From positions 1 to 22,719 of the forward strand of contig JAEOSL010000051.1 of assembly GCA_016840385.1 (NCBI GenBank): a stretch of 22,719 nt of DNA, written 5' to 3'. This DNA comes from Candidatus Thorarchaeota archaeon (GTDB taxonomy: Archaea; Asgardarchaeota; Thorarchaeia; Thorarchaeales; Thorarchaeaceae). The notes below the pieces were generated by a model. The model did not search any database. It worked only from the letters and a program-made list of their open reading frames with translations, and was not told where the DNA came from. The first letter of the stretch is position 1. Every line of letters begins with the position of its first letter. Positions 1 to 7,545 of the stretch are shown one piece after another. Both the position numbers and the translations under genes were made by a program.

Positions 1-1206
1 GGACTTGATCCAAAGACAAAAGGTATTGCGATGAACTGGACTCGACGAAATGGTTGGTTACAGATATCCAAAGAAGATGGGACTTCTATACTTCGAACCT
101 TGGTTGATACTCCAGAATCTGATTTAGTAGATGTACTATCTGAACTTTCTACTGGAAAGGAAAGACTTCCACAAACATATTCGGATGCAATTAAACAAGC
201 ATTGGAAAGGAAACTGGTTTCTGAGAAAGTCACTAAAACCTTCGAAGCAGAAACTATTGGTTCAAAAGTAGATGAGATTGAGAAGTTACTCTCAGCAGGA
301 GTTGAGGGAATTGGTGTCCTAACTCAAGAGATGCTTTCTAGTGGAGCTTGGAAAGGACAACTCTTCCGGCCGTATAATGTTGAATCAATACCTCCAGTTA
401 CAAATCGAGGTAAGAAGCACCCATATGCTGAGTTCAACGATTGGCTGAAAGAGATCTTAGTTGGAATGGGTTTCACCGAATGGTTTGGTCCCTATGTGGA
501 AACAGAGTTCTGGAACAATGATACTCTCTTCGTTCCACAAGACCATGTAGCTAGAGAGGTTCAAGACCAATTCAGAGTTGGAGAACCATATTCTCATGGA
601 TCGATTCTCGATAAGAAATACTACAAGGCAGTGAAAGGAATTCATGAGGATGGTGGAGATACTGGATCAATTGGGTGGCAAGCGCCCTTCAGTGAAGAAA
701 TCGCTAAGCGACTTTGCCTCAGAGCTCATACCACACCAGTATCGATGAGGTATCTGGCGGAACATCGCGATTCTCCACAGAAGATGTTCATAGTGGACCG
801 CAATTTCAGGTCAGAGAATCTTAGCGCACGACATGCACAGGAATTCAACCAATGCGAAGGAATCATCATGGACAAAGGTTTGACTCTACGAGACCTAATG
901 GGATACCTCTCAACAATTTGCAAGCGGGTTGGAATCAAGAAAATCAAATTCAAACCTGGACAATTCCCATTCACAGAACCAAGTGTAGAGTGCTTTGCCA
1001 AGCATGATACCTTGGGGTGGATAGAGGTTGCACCAGGAGGAATATTCAGACCAGAGGTAACTCGTCCTCTAGGAATCACAGATTCAGTGCTCGCATGGGG
1101 TATTGGATCTGGTCGGTTGTATATGGCAGCCATGGGAATTAATGACATTCGAGACCTCTACTCTCGAGATCTGACATGGCTACGGGAGAAGTATTTCGTG
1201 AGGTGA
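1..1206 (+). CDS. pheS: Phenylalanyl-tRNA synthetase alpha subunit (5' partial)
   Basis: This is the catalytic subunit that charges tRNA-Phe, working as an alpha2beta2 tetramer with PheT in the cytoplasm. The reading frame is open from the first base, and the ATG at position 31 is internal: the residues before it (GLDPKTKGIA) continue into MNWTRRNGWLQI, which matches the end of the N-terminal winged-helix region of archaeal PheS. About 100 residues are therefore missing upstream, since archaeal PheS is near 500 aa and 401 are visible. Class II aaRS marks, numbered from the first visible codon: RAHTTPVS (about 241-248), motif 2 FRSENLSARHAQEF with its Arg (about 269-282), and motif 3 AWGIGSGRL followed by GINDIRDLY (about 365-388). 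The pheT start lies 5 nt after the stop, so the two form an operon. Function is secure. Confidence 0.96.
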   Translation, partial: GLDPKTKGIAMNWTRRNGWLQISKEDGTSILRTLVDTPESDLVDVLSELSTGKERLPQTYSDAIKQALERKLVSEKVTKTFEAETIGSKVDEIEKLLSAGVEGIGVLTQEMLSSGAWKGQLFRPYNVESIPPVTNRGKKHPYAEFNDWLKEILVGMGFTEWFGPYVETEFWNNDTLFVPQDHVAREVQDQFRVGEPYSHGSILDKKYYKAVKGIHEDGGDTGSIGWQAPFSEEIAKRLCLRAHTTPVSMRYLAEHRDSPQKMFIVDRNFRSENLSARHAQEFNQCEGIIMDKGLTLRDLMGYLSTICKRVGIKKIKFKPGQFPFTEPSVECFAKHDTLGWIEVAPGGIFRPEVTRPLGITDSVLAWGIGSGRLYMAAMGINDIRDLYSRDLTWLREKYFVR

Positions 1207-1211
1207 TATCA

Positions 1212-2873
1212 ATGATAGTTACAGTAGACAAAAAAGAACTAATGAAACTCATCGGAGAAAAACTATCAGTGAAGAAATTAGAGGACACGCTATTCCTCAT
1301 GAAAGCTGAAGTCGAACGGGTTGATGGAAATGAGATTCAGATTGAGGTCAATCCAGATAGGCAGGATATGCTTTCTGCGGAGGGTATTGCAAGGGCTGTA
1401 AGAGCATTCCTTGAGATTGAAACAGGTTTGAAAGAATTCCCCGTAGTAAAGTCAGGCAAGAAGATACTTGTCGGTAAAGGTCTTGAGAAGATTCGAAAAT
1501 ACATCTCATGTGGAATAGTTCTCGATGTTGAGATCAACGACAATCTTGTCAAAGAGTACATGGCACTACAAGAAGCATTGACCGCTACGCATGGCAGGAA
1601 CAGGAGAAAAGCAAGTATTGGTCTCTATGTCTTTGATGATATCAAATTCCCAATCCATTACACACTCAGGAAACCCGAGAAGATATCATTCGAACCTCTT
1701 GGTCAAGAAGATGTGATGGACGGAAAAGCCATCATAGAACAACATGAGAAAGGCATAGAATATGGTCAAATCATAAGCAATTACCCAAAATGGCCACTCC
1801 TAGTTGATTCAGACGATCAAGTCTTGAGCCTTCCACCAGTTATCAATAGTAACACTCTTGGAAAAATAACTGAGAAGACGACGAACATCTTTGTTGAAGT
1901 GACAGGAACTCATCTACCCACAGTGGATCAAGCACTGAATATCATGGTCACTTCTCTTGCGCAAAGAAAAGGTAGTATTCAGTCACTATCAGTTGTCTAT
2001 CCAGATGGCACTAAACAAACCACTCCAGATCTTCGACCTCTAAAAATGTCTGTGACAAAACAAGAAGTCACTGAACTACTTGGTTTGGACCTTGATGATG
2101 CTGAGATTCTGAAGAGTATGGGAAGGGTAGGATATAATGCAACAATCAAGGGCAAGAAGATTGCTGTTGAAGCTCCAGCGTACAGGACTGATATCCTCCA
2201 TCCAGTCGATGTTATTGAGGATTTAGCGATTGGATACGGATTTGATAGAATCATTCCAACAATGCCATCCTCGATGACTCAAGGGAAGCTCCAAGGTATC
2301 ACACGTTTGAAGAACAAGGTGAGAGACCTCATGGTAGGTATGGAGTTCCAAGAGATTCTCAGTTACATAATGACATCCCCCATAACATTGACTGAAAAGA
2401 TGCTGAGAGAAGATTCGATGGTTGTAACAACCAATCCACGAAGTAGAGACTATTCGGTTCTGAGAAATTCACTCTTACCGATTCTGATGGATTTTGCATC
2501 CCTCAATCAACATGCGGACATGCCTCAGAGAATCTTCGAGGTAGGTGATGTTGTAGTACCCAATGAAGCAAAGGAAACTCGGACTGACCAGATTCCTTCA
2601 GTCTGTGGATTGGTAACCGCTGTGAAGGTCAATATCACAGATTTGATGAAAGATATTGGTTATCTTCTGAGGAATTTAGATTTGGATGAGAAATTCAAAT
2701 TCGTGGCTAGTGATGACCCAACCTTCATCAAAGGTAGAACTGCACACATTGTTGTAAACGACAAGGTTGTAGGAGTCTTTGGTGAAATCGCTCCAGAAGT
2801 GTTGAATAATTTCGGCATCACAAGTCCAACTGTAGCCTTTGAATTGCGACTCCCCAGGGACTTGCAGTGGTAA
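1212..2873 (+). CDS. pheT: Phenylalanyl-tRNA synthetase beta subunit
   Basis: Beta subunit of PheRS (553 aa), which carries tRNA-contacting and editing domains and completes the tetramer with PheS. The length fits the short archaeal/eukaryotic type, without the bacterial N-terminal tRNA-binding fold and C-terminal anticodon domain. Visible regions: N-terminal domain (1-95); B3/B4 editing region (about 100-255) with the family motif GRNRRKASIGLY (128-139); B5 domain ending in PAYRTDILHPVDVIEDLAIGYGF-type sequence (about 322-344); catalytic-like module (about 355-553) ending with GVFGEIAPEVLNNFGI. The frame is open further upstream to an ATG at 1176, inside pheS, but the ATG at 1212 is preferred because it has GAGGTGAT just upstream, gives the expected MIVTVDKKEL N-terminus and leaves a 5-nt gap after pheS. 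That ribosome binding site overlaps the end of pheS. Confidence 0.96.
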   Translation: MIVTVDKKELMKLIGEKLSVKKLEDTLFLMKAEVERVDGNEIQIEVNPDRQDMLSAEGIARAVRAFLEIETGLKEFPVVKSGKKILVGKGLEKIRKYISCGIVLDVEINDNLVKEYMALQEALTATHGRNRRKASIGLYVFDDIKFPIHYTLRKPEKISFEPLGQEDVMDGKAIIEQHEKGIEYGQIISNYPKWPLLVDSDDQVLSLPPVINSNTLGKITEKTTNIFVEVTGTHLPTVDQALNIMVTSLAQRKGSIQSLSVVYPDGTKQTTPDLRPLKMSVTKQEVTELLGLDLDDAEILKSMGRVGYNATIKGKKIAVEAPAYRTDILHPVDVIEDLAIGYGFDRIIPTMPSSMTQGKLQGITRLKNKVRDLMVGMEFQEILSYIMTSPITLTEKMLREDSMVVTTNPRSRDYSVLRNSLLPILMDFASLNQHADMPQRIFEVGDVVVPNEAKETRTDQIPSVCGLVTAVKVNITDLMKDIGYLLRNLDLDEKFKFVASDDPTFIKGRTAHIVVNDKVVGVFGEIAPEVLNNFGITSPTVAFELRLPRDLQW

Positions 2874-2911
2874 TATAACTAGAGTGAATCAGTATAGGAA
2901 TCTCCGCAGAA

Positions 2912-2921
2912 AAGATATAAG
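2912..2921 (+). promoter_or_regulatory. Candidate TATA box for GTPase 1 gene
   Basis: The 106-nt gap between pheT and GTPase 1 holds AAGATATAAG, an archaeal TATA-like element. Transcription would start about 25 nt downstream, near 2943, giving a leader of about 35 nt. The leader contains overlapping short inverted repeats (2943-2960) and a good ribosome binding site, GGGTGATT (2968-2975). Assigned by eye only. Confidence 0.35.
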
Positions 2922-2979
2922 CATCGAGCAGGGAAGGACTCAGTGGTAGGTCCCACGACCAACTGCGGGTGATTCTCTA

Positions 2980-3588
2980 ATGGCTGAAAGAGATGATACT
3001 TTAGAACAGACACAAGACTCCGATTCTTCGGATGATTCTGATGGATTCAAGTTTCGAGTGGTTTTGCTTGGTGAAGCTACAGTAGGAAAGACTTCACTAC
3101 TCAGACGATATTCTGAGAATGCCTTTGATGAAGAGTATAAGCAAACCTTGGGAACAACCTTTGCAACTAAGGAGATCGATGTCAAGGATAAGGAAGGCAA
3201 CGTTAGAAGTGTCAAACTTTCGATCTGGGACATGGGTGGCCAATCAACCTACAGAGAACTCCGTCGACAATACATGAAAGGATCATCATCAGCCATCATT
3301 GTCTATGATGTTACAAAACCAGAGAGTTTCATGGCGATGAGCAACTGGTTTGAATCATTCCGTGAAATCTGCCCGGATGCACCGATATTCATTTGTGCCA
3401 ACAAAGTGGACTTAGTTGACAAACGGATGGTGCCACAAGAACCAGGAACAATGCTGAGGGATTGGTTCCAATCAGAATATTATGAAACTTCAGCAAAGGA
3501 AGGCACCAGAGTGAATGATGTTTTCGAGCGATGCGCAGAAGTTGTACTATTAAAGGCTGTAAGTGAAGGAAAAGGTCCCCTAATTTGA
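2980..3588 (+). CDS. Ras/Rab-like small GTPase (GTPase 1)
   Basis: A 202-aa P-loop GTPase of the Ras superfamily, a molecular switch cycling between GTP and GDP. All G motifs are present: G1 GEATVGKT (31-38), a switch I threonine in LGTTF (57-61), G3 WDMGGQ (83-88), G4 NKVD (141-144) and G5 ETSAK (169-173). The catalytic Gln (Gln88, equivalent to Ras Gln61) is kept. Two oddities: the G3 box reads WDxGGQ, as in Arf-family proteins, while the rest is Rab/Ras-like; and Ras Gly12 is replaced by Ala33, within the range seen in Rabs. The first 22 residues are acidic and probably disordered. There is no C-terminal cysteine, so no prenylation site. The ATG at 2980 follows GGGTGATT with 5 nt spacing. 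It is co-directional with the CBS gene 10 nt downstream and paralogous to the GTPase at 4945. The pathway is unknown. Confidence 0.93.
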   Translation: MAERDDTLEQTQDSDSSDDSDGFKFRVVLLGEATVGKTSLLRRYSENAFDEEYKQTLGTTFATKEIDVKDKEGNVRSVKLSIWDMGGQSTYRELRRQYMKGSSSAIIVYDVTKPESFMAMSNWFESFREICPDAPIFICANKVDLVDKRMVPQEPGTMLRDWFQSEYYETSAKEGTRVNDVFERCAEVVLLKAVSEGKGPLI

Positions 3589-3598
3589 GGCGGTATTA

Positions 3599-4009
3599 TT
3601 GGAAGTAAGAAACTTCATGACATCACTCGTCGTTACAGCGGAAGTTGATACACCAGTTAGAGAAGCCGCTAAACTGATGGCCTTAGATGATGTTGGAAGT
3701 CTTATTGTTACAAAATCAGATGTTCTAGCTGGAATGGTAACCCGAAGAGAGGTTATAGGAGCTCGCCTATTCTCCGAAGAATCTTACAAAACATTAGTTG
3801 TTGGAGATATCATGACCACTCCAGTTGTCACTGTTGGACCAGATGCGGACTTAGGTCAAGTAATAGGTCTGATGAATACAACGGGCAAACGCCGAGTACC
3901 AGTGATAGAAGGAGATGACATCATTGGTATGGTTTCTGCTTCTGACGTAATTAGAGTCCTTGCTACGATGAAACTCATTGCAGACGGAATTTCTGATGAT
4001 GAGGACTAA
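3599..4009 (+). CDS. Tandem CBS-domain protein
   Basis: A 136-aa protein made almost entirely of two CBS motifs: residues 1-58 (NFMTSLVVTAEVDTPVREAA, then GSLIVTKSDVLAGMVTRREV) and 68-122 (VGDIMTTPVVTVGPDADLG, then RRVPVIEGDDIIGMVSASDV). Paired CBS motifs form a Bateman module that commonly binds adenosyl nucleotides such as AMP, ATP or SAM, so the likely role is a small-molecule sensor; the ligand cannot be read here. The start is TTG at 3599, supported by GAGGCGG at 3587-3593 with 5 nt spacing; that ribosome binding site overlaps the stop of GTPase 1, so the two genes are almost certainly cotranscribed. The TAA stop overlaps the TAG stop of the convergent coiled-coil gene. Confidence 0.93.
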   Translation: MEVRNFMTSLVVTAEVDTPVREAAKLMALDDVGSLIVTKSDVLAGMVTRREVIGARLFSEESYKTLVVGDIMTTPVVTVGPDADLGQVIGLMNTTGKRRVPVIEGDDIIGMVSASDVIRVLATMKLIADGISDDED

Positions 4010-4749
4010 GCAGGTCTGTATTTTGGAATCTCGGTCTTGAGATCTTTCTTCAGTTTCAGAATATCTCTAGCTTGCAGTTCTTTGCGTTTTGGATAGGCAC
4101 TTACAGTTCCAGCCCATTTATCCATCTTGACCATTATGGGGTCACTGGGTACTATCTTCATAATCTCTGCTTTTGCGTCAGTCATGATGTCCAGAACTTT
4201 TCCAGCAACACAACCCATCTTCAATGATTTCAGAATAATATCAAGTTGGTCTGCGACCTTCATTGCGCGATCTGGCGGAATTGATGAACTTGCAGCTGCA
4301 ACAGGTTCTGCAGGGATTTCTACTGGTGCTGGTGCGGGGGCTGGCTCGGGTTCTGGAACTGGTGTCGGAGCTGGTGCGGGAGCTGGGGCAGGAGCTACTG
4401 GAGGTGGTGCTGAAGCAGCTGTTTCTAATCCGATTGCCATCTCTTTGAGAAGTCCCATCATATCGTTCTTGAGCGATTCAACGGATTCTTGGACAAATAC
4501 TCTGACTGCGCCTACTTCTTGAACAACCATCTTTGCGTACTCATCGGTATTATCAATCGGTGGTGCTGCAGATGGAGCAGCTGAGGGCATATTAGCCAAT
4601 GCTTGAAGAATCTCATCCTTTGCCTGACGAACTTCAGATTTGATCTCCGTCACGGTACCAAGAATCGTAATCATTCTTTTGAGGGTCTCTCCAAGCTGAT
4701 TGATGCTGTCTTCCATTTTGTTCAAGCGACTAAGGAATTGCTCTGCCAT
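4006..4749 (-). CDS. Coiled-coil protein with Pro-Ala linker, unknown function
   Basis: I do not recognise this 247-aa protein as a known family. Residues 1-52 look like an amphipathic coiled coil (QFLSRLNKMEDSINQLGETL). A short Ala/Pro/Ser stretch (55-64) leads to a second predicted helix (68-110, VVQEVGAVRVFVQESVESL). A Pro/Ala/Glu linker (about 113-150, dominated by alternating AP) follows, then a conserved-looking helical C-terminal domain (157-247) rich in Lys. There is no signal peptide or membrane segment, so it is probably a cytoplasmic, oligomeric scaffold; this is inference from composition. The ATG at 4749 has GGTGAA a few bases upstream, and a TATA-like TATTTTAA on this strand near 4775-4783. 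It lies between two paralogous GTPase genes, transcribed divergently from the second and convergently with the CBS gene, overlapping its stop by 4 nt. Confidence 0.8.
   Translation of the reverse strand: MAEQFLSRLNKMEDSINQLGETLKRMITILGTVTEIKSEVRQAKDEILQALANMPSAAPSAAPPIDNTDEYAKMVVQEVGAVRVFVQESVESLKNDMMGLLKEMAIGLETAASAPPPVAPAPAPAPAPTPVPEPEPAPAPAPVEIPAEPVAAASSSIPPDRAMKVADQLDIILKSLKMGCVAGKVLDIMTDAKAEIMKIVPSDPIMVKMDKWAGTVSAYPKRKELQARDILKLKKDLKTEIPKYRPA
4306..4410 (-). repeat. Low-complexity Pro-Ala repeat inside the coiled-coil gene
   Basis: Alternating GCN-CCN codons encode an AP-rich linker of about 35 residues. The third codon positions vary, which points to selection for the peptide rather than a recent microsatellite expansion. 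The antisense strand consequently reads as a Gly/Ala open frame that is not a gene. Confidence 0.75.
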
Positions 4750-4888
4750 ACAGTTTCACCAAGTTCCAGTTCCTTAAAATATTCACAAAGGGGTTTCTTA
4801 AACAATACTGCGATAGATACCTTACTCATTTCTGCTAAAGTATGTGCTGTGATACTCGTTCTTTAGTAGGTATACATTCCCAGAATGC

Positions 4889-4898
4889 TTAATTAATC
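4889..4898 (+). promoter_or_regulatory. Candidate TATA box for GTPase 2 gene
   Basis: CTTAATTAAT lies about 50 nt before the ATG at 4945. A start site about 25 nt downstream would fall at about 4918-4922, inside the perfect inverted repeat 4914-4934. Assigned by eye. Confidence 0.35.
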
Positions 4899-4913
4899 AA
4901 AACTTGCACTTCA

Positions 4914-4934
4914 TCCTAATAGTGAGAATTAGGA
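4914..4934. promoter_or_regulatory. Perfect 7-bp inverted repeat ahead of GTPase 2 (candidate operator)
   Basis: TCCTAAT, a 7-nt spacer (AGTGAGA) and ATTAGGA form a perfect dyad ending 10 nt before the ATG of GTPase 2. Its position over the predicted transcription start suggests a repressor site, although it could also fold as a leader hairpin that affects translation initiation. No regulator is identifiable. Confidence 0.45.
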
Positions 4935-4944
4935 CAGCTGAAAA

Positions 4945-5547
4945 ATGTCAACTGAGAGTATCTCCCATATGTTCAAACTGGTGGCGTTAGGCGATGGAGC
5001 CGTAGGTAAGACTTCTTGCATTCGCAGATACACCGAAGACAGTTTCAGTGACCGCTATATTGCCACTATTGGAACAACTTTTGCTCTCAAAACACTCGAT
5101 GTTGACCTTCCTACAGGAAGTAAAGTCACGGCCAGAGTAGTCCTCTGGGATCTAGCTGGACAACCCACATACAACGAGCTCCGACGTCGTTACATGGCAG
5201 GAGCATCGATGGCAATCATTGTCTATGATGTCACCAGGCCACAGACTTTCCTCGATATTGGTGAATGGTATACCAAGTTCATCACGGTGTGTCCCAATGC
5301 GGTTGTAGCAGTTGTTGCTAACAAGATAGATAGACCAGACCGCTTAGTTCCCACTGAAGCAGGAAATATGGTGAAGAACTGGCTAGATGTATTCCATTAT
5401 GAAACAAGTGCCAAGACTGGTGAAAACGTCAACACACTTTTTACTGACTTAGTTACAAAAGCCATCATTAAACAGCGAGAGCTGGGACCTTTGGACTCGG
5501 CCTTTGCAGGAACCCAGCCGCCTAAGCCGTTCAAACTCGGAGTTTAG
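4945..5547 (+). CDS. Ras/Rab-like small GTPase (GTPase 2)
   Basis: A 200-aa Ras-superfamily GTPase, paralogous to the one at 2980; the two share a switch II/alpha2 block of the form ELRRxYMxGxSxAIIVYDVT. Motifs: G1 GDGAVGKT (16-23), switch I TIGTTF (41-46), G3 WDLAGQ (68-73) with catalytic Gln73, G4 NKID (126-129) and G5 ETSAK (153-157). In contrast to the first GTPase, the G3 box is the ordinary Ras/Rab AGQ form. The C-terminal tail (about 180-200) is Pro-rich and has no cysteine, so no lipidation is expected. The ATG at 4945 is used; an in-frame ATG at 4969 is possible, since only 9 residues precede the first beta strand. A membrane protein follows after 12 nt, presumably in the same operon. 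The upstream dyad suggests regulated expression. Confidence 0.93.
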   Translation: MSTESISHMFKLVALGDGAVGKTSCIRRYTEDSFSDRYIATIGTTFALKTLDVDLPTGSKVTARVVLWDLAGQPTYNELRRRYMAGASMAIIVYDVTRPQTFLDIGEWYTKFITVCPNAVVAVVANKIDRPDRLVPTEAGNMVKNWLDVFHYETSAKTGENVNTLFTDLVTKAIIKQRELGPLDSAFAGTQPPKPFKLGV

Positions 5548-5559
5548 GTACCACTGGGA

Positions 5560-6114
5560 ATGGGATTGATGGTAACAGTGTGGCAATATCTGAAAGGTGC
5601 AATAGCTCATGCATTCCTACTATTCGTCAATTTTTGTGTTCTATTAGGAATCATAATGAGTGCTCAGCTTCTTGCATCTCCATACCCTGCCTTACCTTTT
5701 CTAAATGTACTATTACTTGGCTACATGATCACACACACTAGCATCCTGCTTTCTATCCAGTTGGGTGTGCAAGCATCAGAGTTCCTGAAAAAGAGATGGC
5801 CTATCGTACTCATAACATACTACTTCAGATTCAGTGACCAAGAATCAATTCCAGAACCTCTTCTAGACCCCATCAAGAGTAAACTAGCAGTAGTCGTTAT
5901 TCTGTTGATAATGAGTGGAGGTCTCGTTCTATACCCAATCTTTGCGATTGTCGGAATGATGCTACTCTGGGTCAGATTGCCAATCATTGTTCTGCAACCA
6001 TCCACAATCATTCTATATTTCTCAATATTCCTAAATCTGGTTCCACCATTGTTGTTGATTACAGTTGGACTAATTGTACTCTCAATCATCATGGTCGAAT
6101 TCAAACGTCAATAG
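5560..6114 (+). CDS. Small multi-pass membrane protein, unknown function
   Basis: A 184-aa hydrophobic protein with about four membrane segments: roughly 12-36, 44-68, 104-130 and 148-180. The third and fourth could each be split into two. A more polar loop (about 75-102, EFLKKRWPIVLITYYFRFSDQESIPEP) sits between the second and third. No known family or catalytic motif is recognisable. It starts 12 nt after GTPase 2 on the same strand, so cotranscription is likely. A membrane receptor or anchor for the non-lipidated GTPase is an attractive but untested idea. Two starts are close together (ATG at 5560 or 5569). The last 14 nt overlap the convergent purA gene, including both stop codons. Confidence 0.8.
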   Translation: MGLMVTVWQYLKGAIAHAFLLFVNFCVLLGIIMSAQLLASPYPALPFLNVLLLGYMITHTSILLSIQLGVQASEFLKKRWPIVLITYYFRFSDQESIPEPLLDPIKSKLAVVVILLIMSGGLVLYPIFAIVGMMLLWVRLPIIVLQPSTIILYFSIFLNLVPPLLLITVGLIVLSIIMVEFKRQ

Positions 6115-7408
6115 AGATGTTTGGTAGAATATCTGGTACCAGAATTGTATCAGCTCTGTCTGGACCTTGGGAGATGATAGCCACCTTAGCGCCAGTCCAA
6201 GATTCAATCTTCTTCAGATAATCCAACATAGGGTCTGGTAATGATGAATGTGCATCAGAGTCATCAGAGATTTGCGGTAGTTCTGACCATCCAGCTAACT
6301 CTTCGTAAATGGGCACTGCTTTCGAGTAAACAGTCGAGCTTGCAGGAATACACTTCACTTCGGTACCATCAATATCATAGCCAACGCAGACCTTCACAGT
6401 ATCTAGACCTGTCAACACATCAATTTTAGTTACTGCAAGATATTCAGCTCCATTCAAACGAACTGCATATTTCAATGCAACAAGATCTAGCCACCCACAC
6501 CTACGAGGTCTTCCAGTTACAGTTCCGAACTCACCACCTCGTGTTCTCAGGGTTTCACCTGTTGTATCATCAAGCTCAGTCGGAAACGGACCTGCACCAA
6601 CTCTTGTCATGTAGGCCTTAGTTATGCCAAGAACAGAACCCAGCTTTGTTGGAGCTATACCTGTACCAGTTGCAGCAGCTGCGGATACACAGTTAGAGCT
6701 TGTAACAAAGGGATATGTACCATGGTCAATATCTAGAAGAGCTCCTTGAGCCCCTTCAAATAAAATCCGCTTCTCAGTATCAATTGCGGAGTTTAGATAA
6801 GTACCAGAGTCACCAACGAGGGGTTCGATTTGTTTAAGAGCTTCAGCGTAGTCATCCAATGATTTCTGAAAATGCTCTTCAACAGATGAGTGATGCAAAT
6901 CTTGAATGCGTGAAGTTGAGGTTTCTGCAAGTATCTTCCACTGTGAGGAATTTACTGCTTCAAGTAGATCGCACGCCCTAACACCAATTCGAGATATCTT
7001 ATCAGCATAAGTTGGTCCAATACCTCGCTTAGTCGTACCTATTTTCTGGGTTCCCTTTGCATTCTCTTGAAGTTGATCAATTTGAACGTGATATGGAGTA
7101 ATGAAATGAGATCTATCACTAACGAGTAAATCTATCTCCAGTCCAGCAGAACGTAGCTGTTCGATCTCCTGAATAAGAATGAAGGGATCTACAACTACAC
7201 CGTTGCCTATGACGACTTTCTTGCCACGAACAGATCCAGTTGGCATCAATCTGAACTTGAAAACATCTGAGCCAATAATTACTGTATGGCCAGCATTACT
7301 TCCACCCTGAAAGCGTGTAACGATGTCAAAATTTTCAGAAAGAACATCTACAATCTTTCCTTTTCCTTCGTCACCCCATTGGAGACCAACAACCACGAGA
7401 TTACCCAT
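6101..7408 (-). CDS. purA: Adenylosuccinate synthetase
   Basis: Catalyses the GTP-dependent joining of IMP and aspartate to adenylosuccinate, the committed step of AMP synthesis. The protein is 435 aa, usual for the family. Signatures: the GDEGKGK loop at 12-18, QGGSNAGHT at 34-42, the conserved KIGTTKRGIGPTY block, FEGAQGALLDIDHGTYPFVTSSN, the GAGPFPTEL region, GEFGTVTGRPRRCGWLD, and TKIDVL near the guanine-binding site. The frame extends to a GTG at 7417, but the ATG at 7408 is preferred: MGNLVVVGLQWGDEG matches the family N-terminus and GTGAG lies just upstream. The gene is divergent from the geranylgeranyl reductase, sharing a short intergenic region, and its 3' end overlaps the membrane protein gene by 14 nt. 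Confidence 0.96.
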   Translation of the reverse strand: MGNLVVVGLQWGDEGKGKIVDVLSENFDIVTRFQGGSNAGHTVIIGSDVFKFRLMPTGSVRGKKVVIGNGVVVDPFILIQEIEQLRSAGLEIDLLVSDRSHFITPYHVQIDQLQENAKGTQKIGTTKRGIGPTYADKISRIGVRACDLLEAVNSSQWKILAETSTSRIQDLHHSSVEEHFQKSLDDYAEALKQIEPLVGDSGTYLNSAIDTEKRILFEGAQGALLDIDHGTYPFVTSSNCVSAAAATGTGIAPTKLGSVLGITKAYMTRVGAGPFPTELDDTTGETLRTRGGEFGTVTGRPRRCGWLDLVALKYAVRLNGAEYLAVTKIDVLTGLDTVKVCVGYDIDGTEVKCIPASSTVYSKAVPIYEELAGWSELPQISDDSDAHSSLPDPMLDYLKKIESWTGAKVAIISQGPDRADTILVPDILPNISIDV

Positions 7409-7506
7409 AAGGCTCACGTTCGATTTGCCGTGTGCAGTTCTTGATAACCCTTGTGTCTAACTTATCCTGCTGAAAATCTATCAAAAAATGCAAGGTCTTA
7501 GGGTCG

Positions 7507-7515
7507 TATTTAAAT
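7507..7515. promoter_or_regulatory. Candidate TATA element in the purA/GGR divergent region
   Basis: TATTTAAAT (with the 8-bp palindrome ATTTAAAT) lies about 35 nt before the TTG start of the geranylgeranyl reductase. A start site near 7537 would leave a leader of only about 10 nt, in keeping with the absence of a Shine-Dalgarno sequence there. Because the core is palindromic it could also serve purA on the other strand, with a longer leader. Confidence 0.45.
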
Positions 7516-7545
7516 TCTCGATAGTTAATAGAATCAAGACTGACC

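Noticed and set aside
4127..4522. Plus-strand Gly/Ala-rich frame opposite the coiled-coil gene
   Set aside because: Antisense of the Pro-Ala repeat; the minus-strand protein has a good start, ribosome binding site and structured ends.
7409..7417. GTG start for purA giving three more residues
   Set aside because: Family N-terminus (MGN-VVVG-QWGDEG) fits the ATG at 7408, which also has a better-placed GTGAG.
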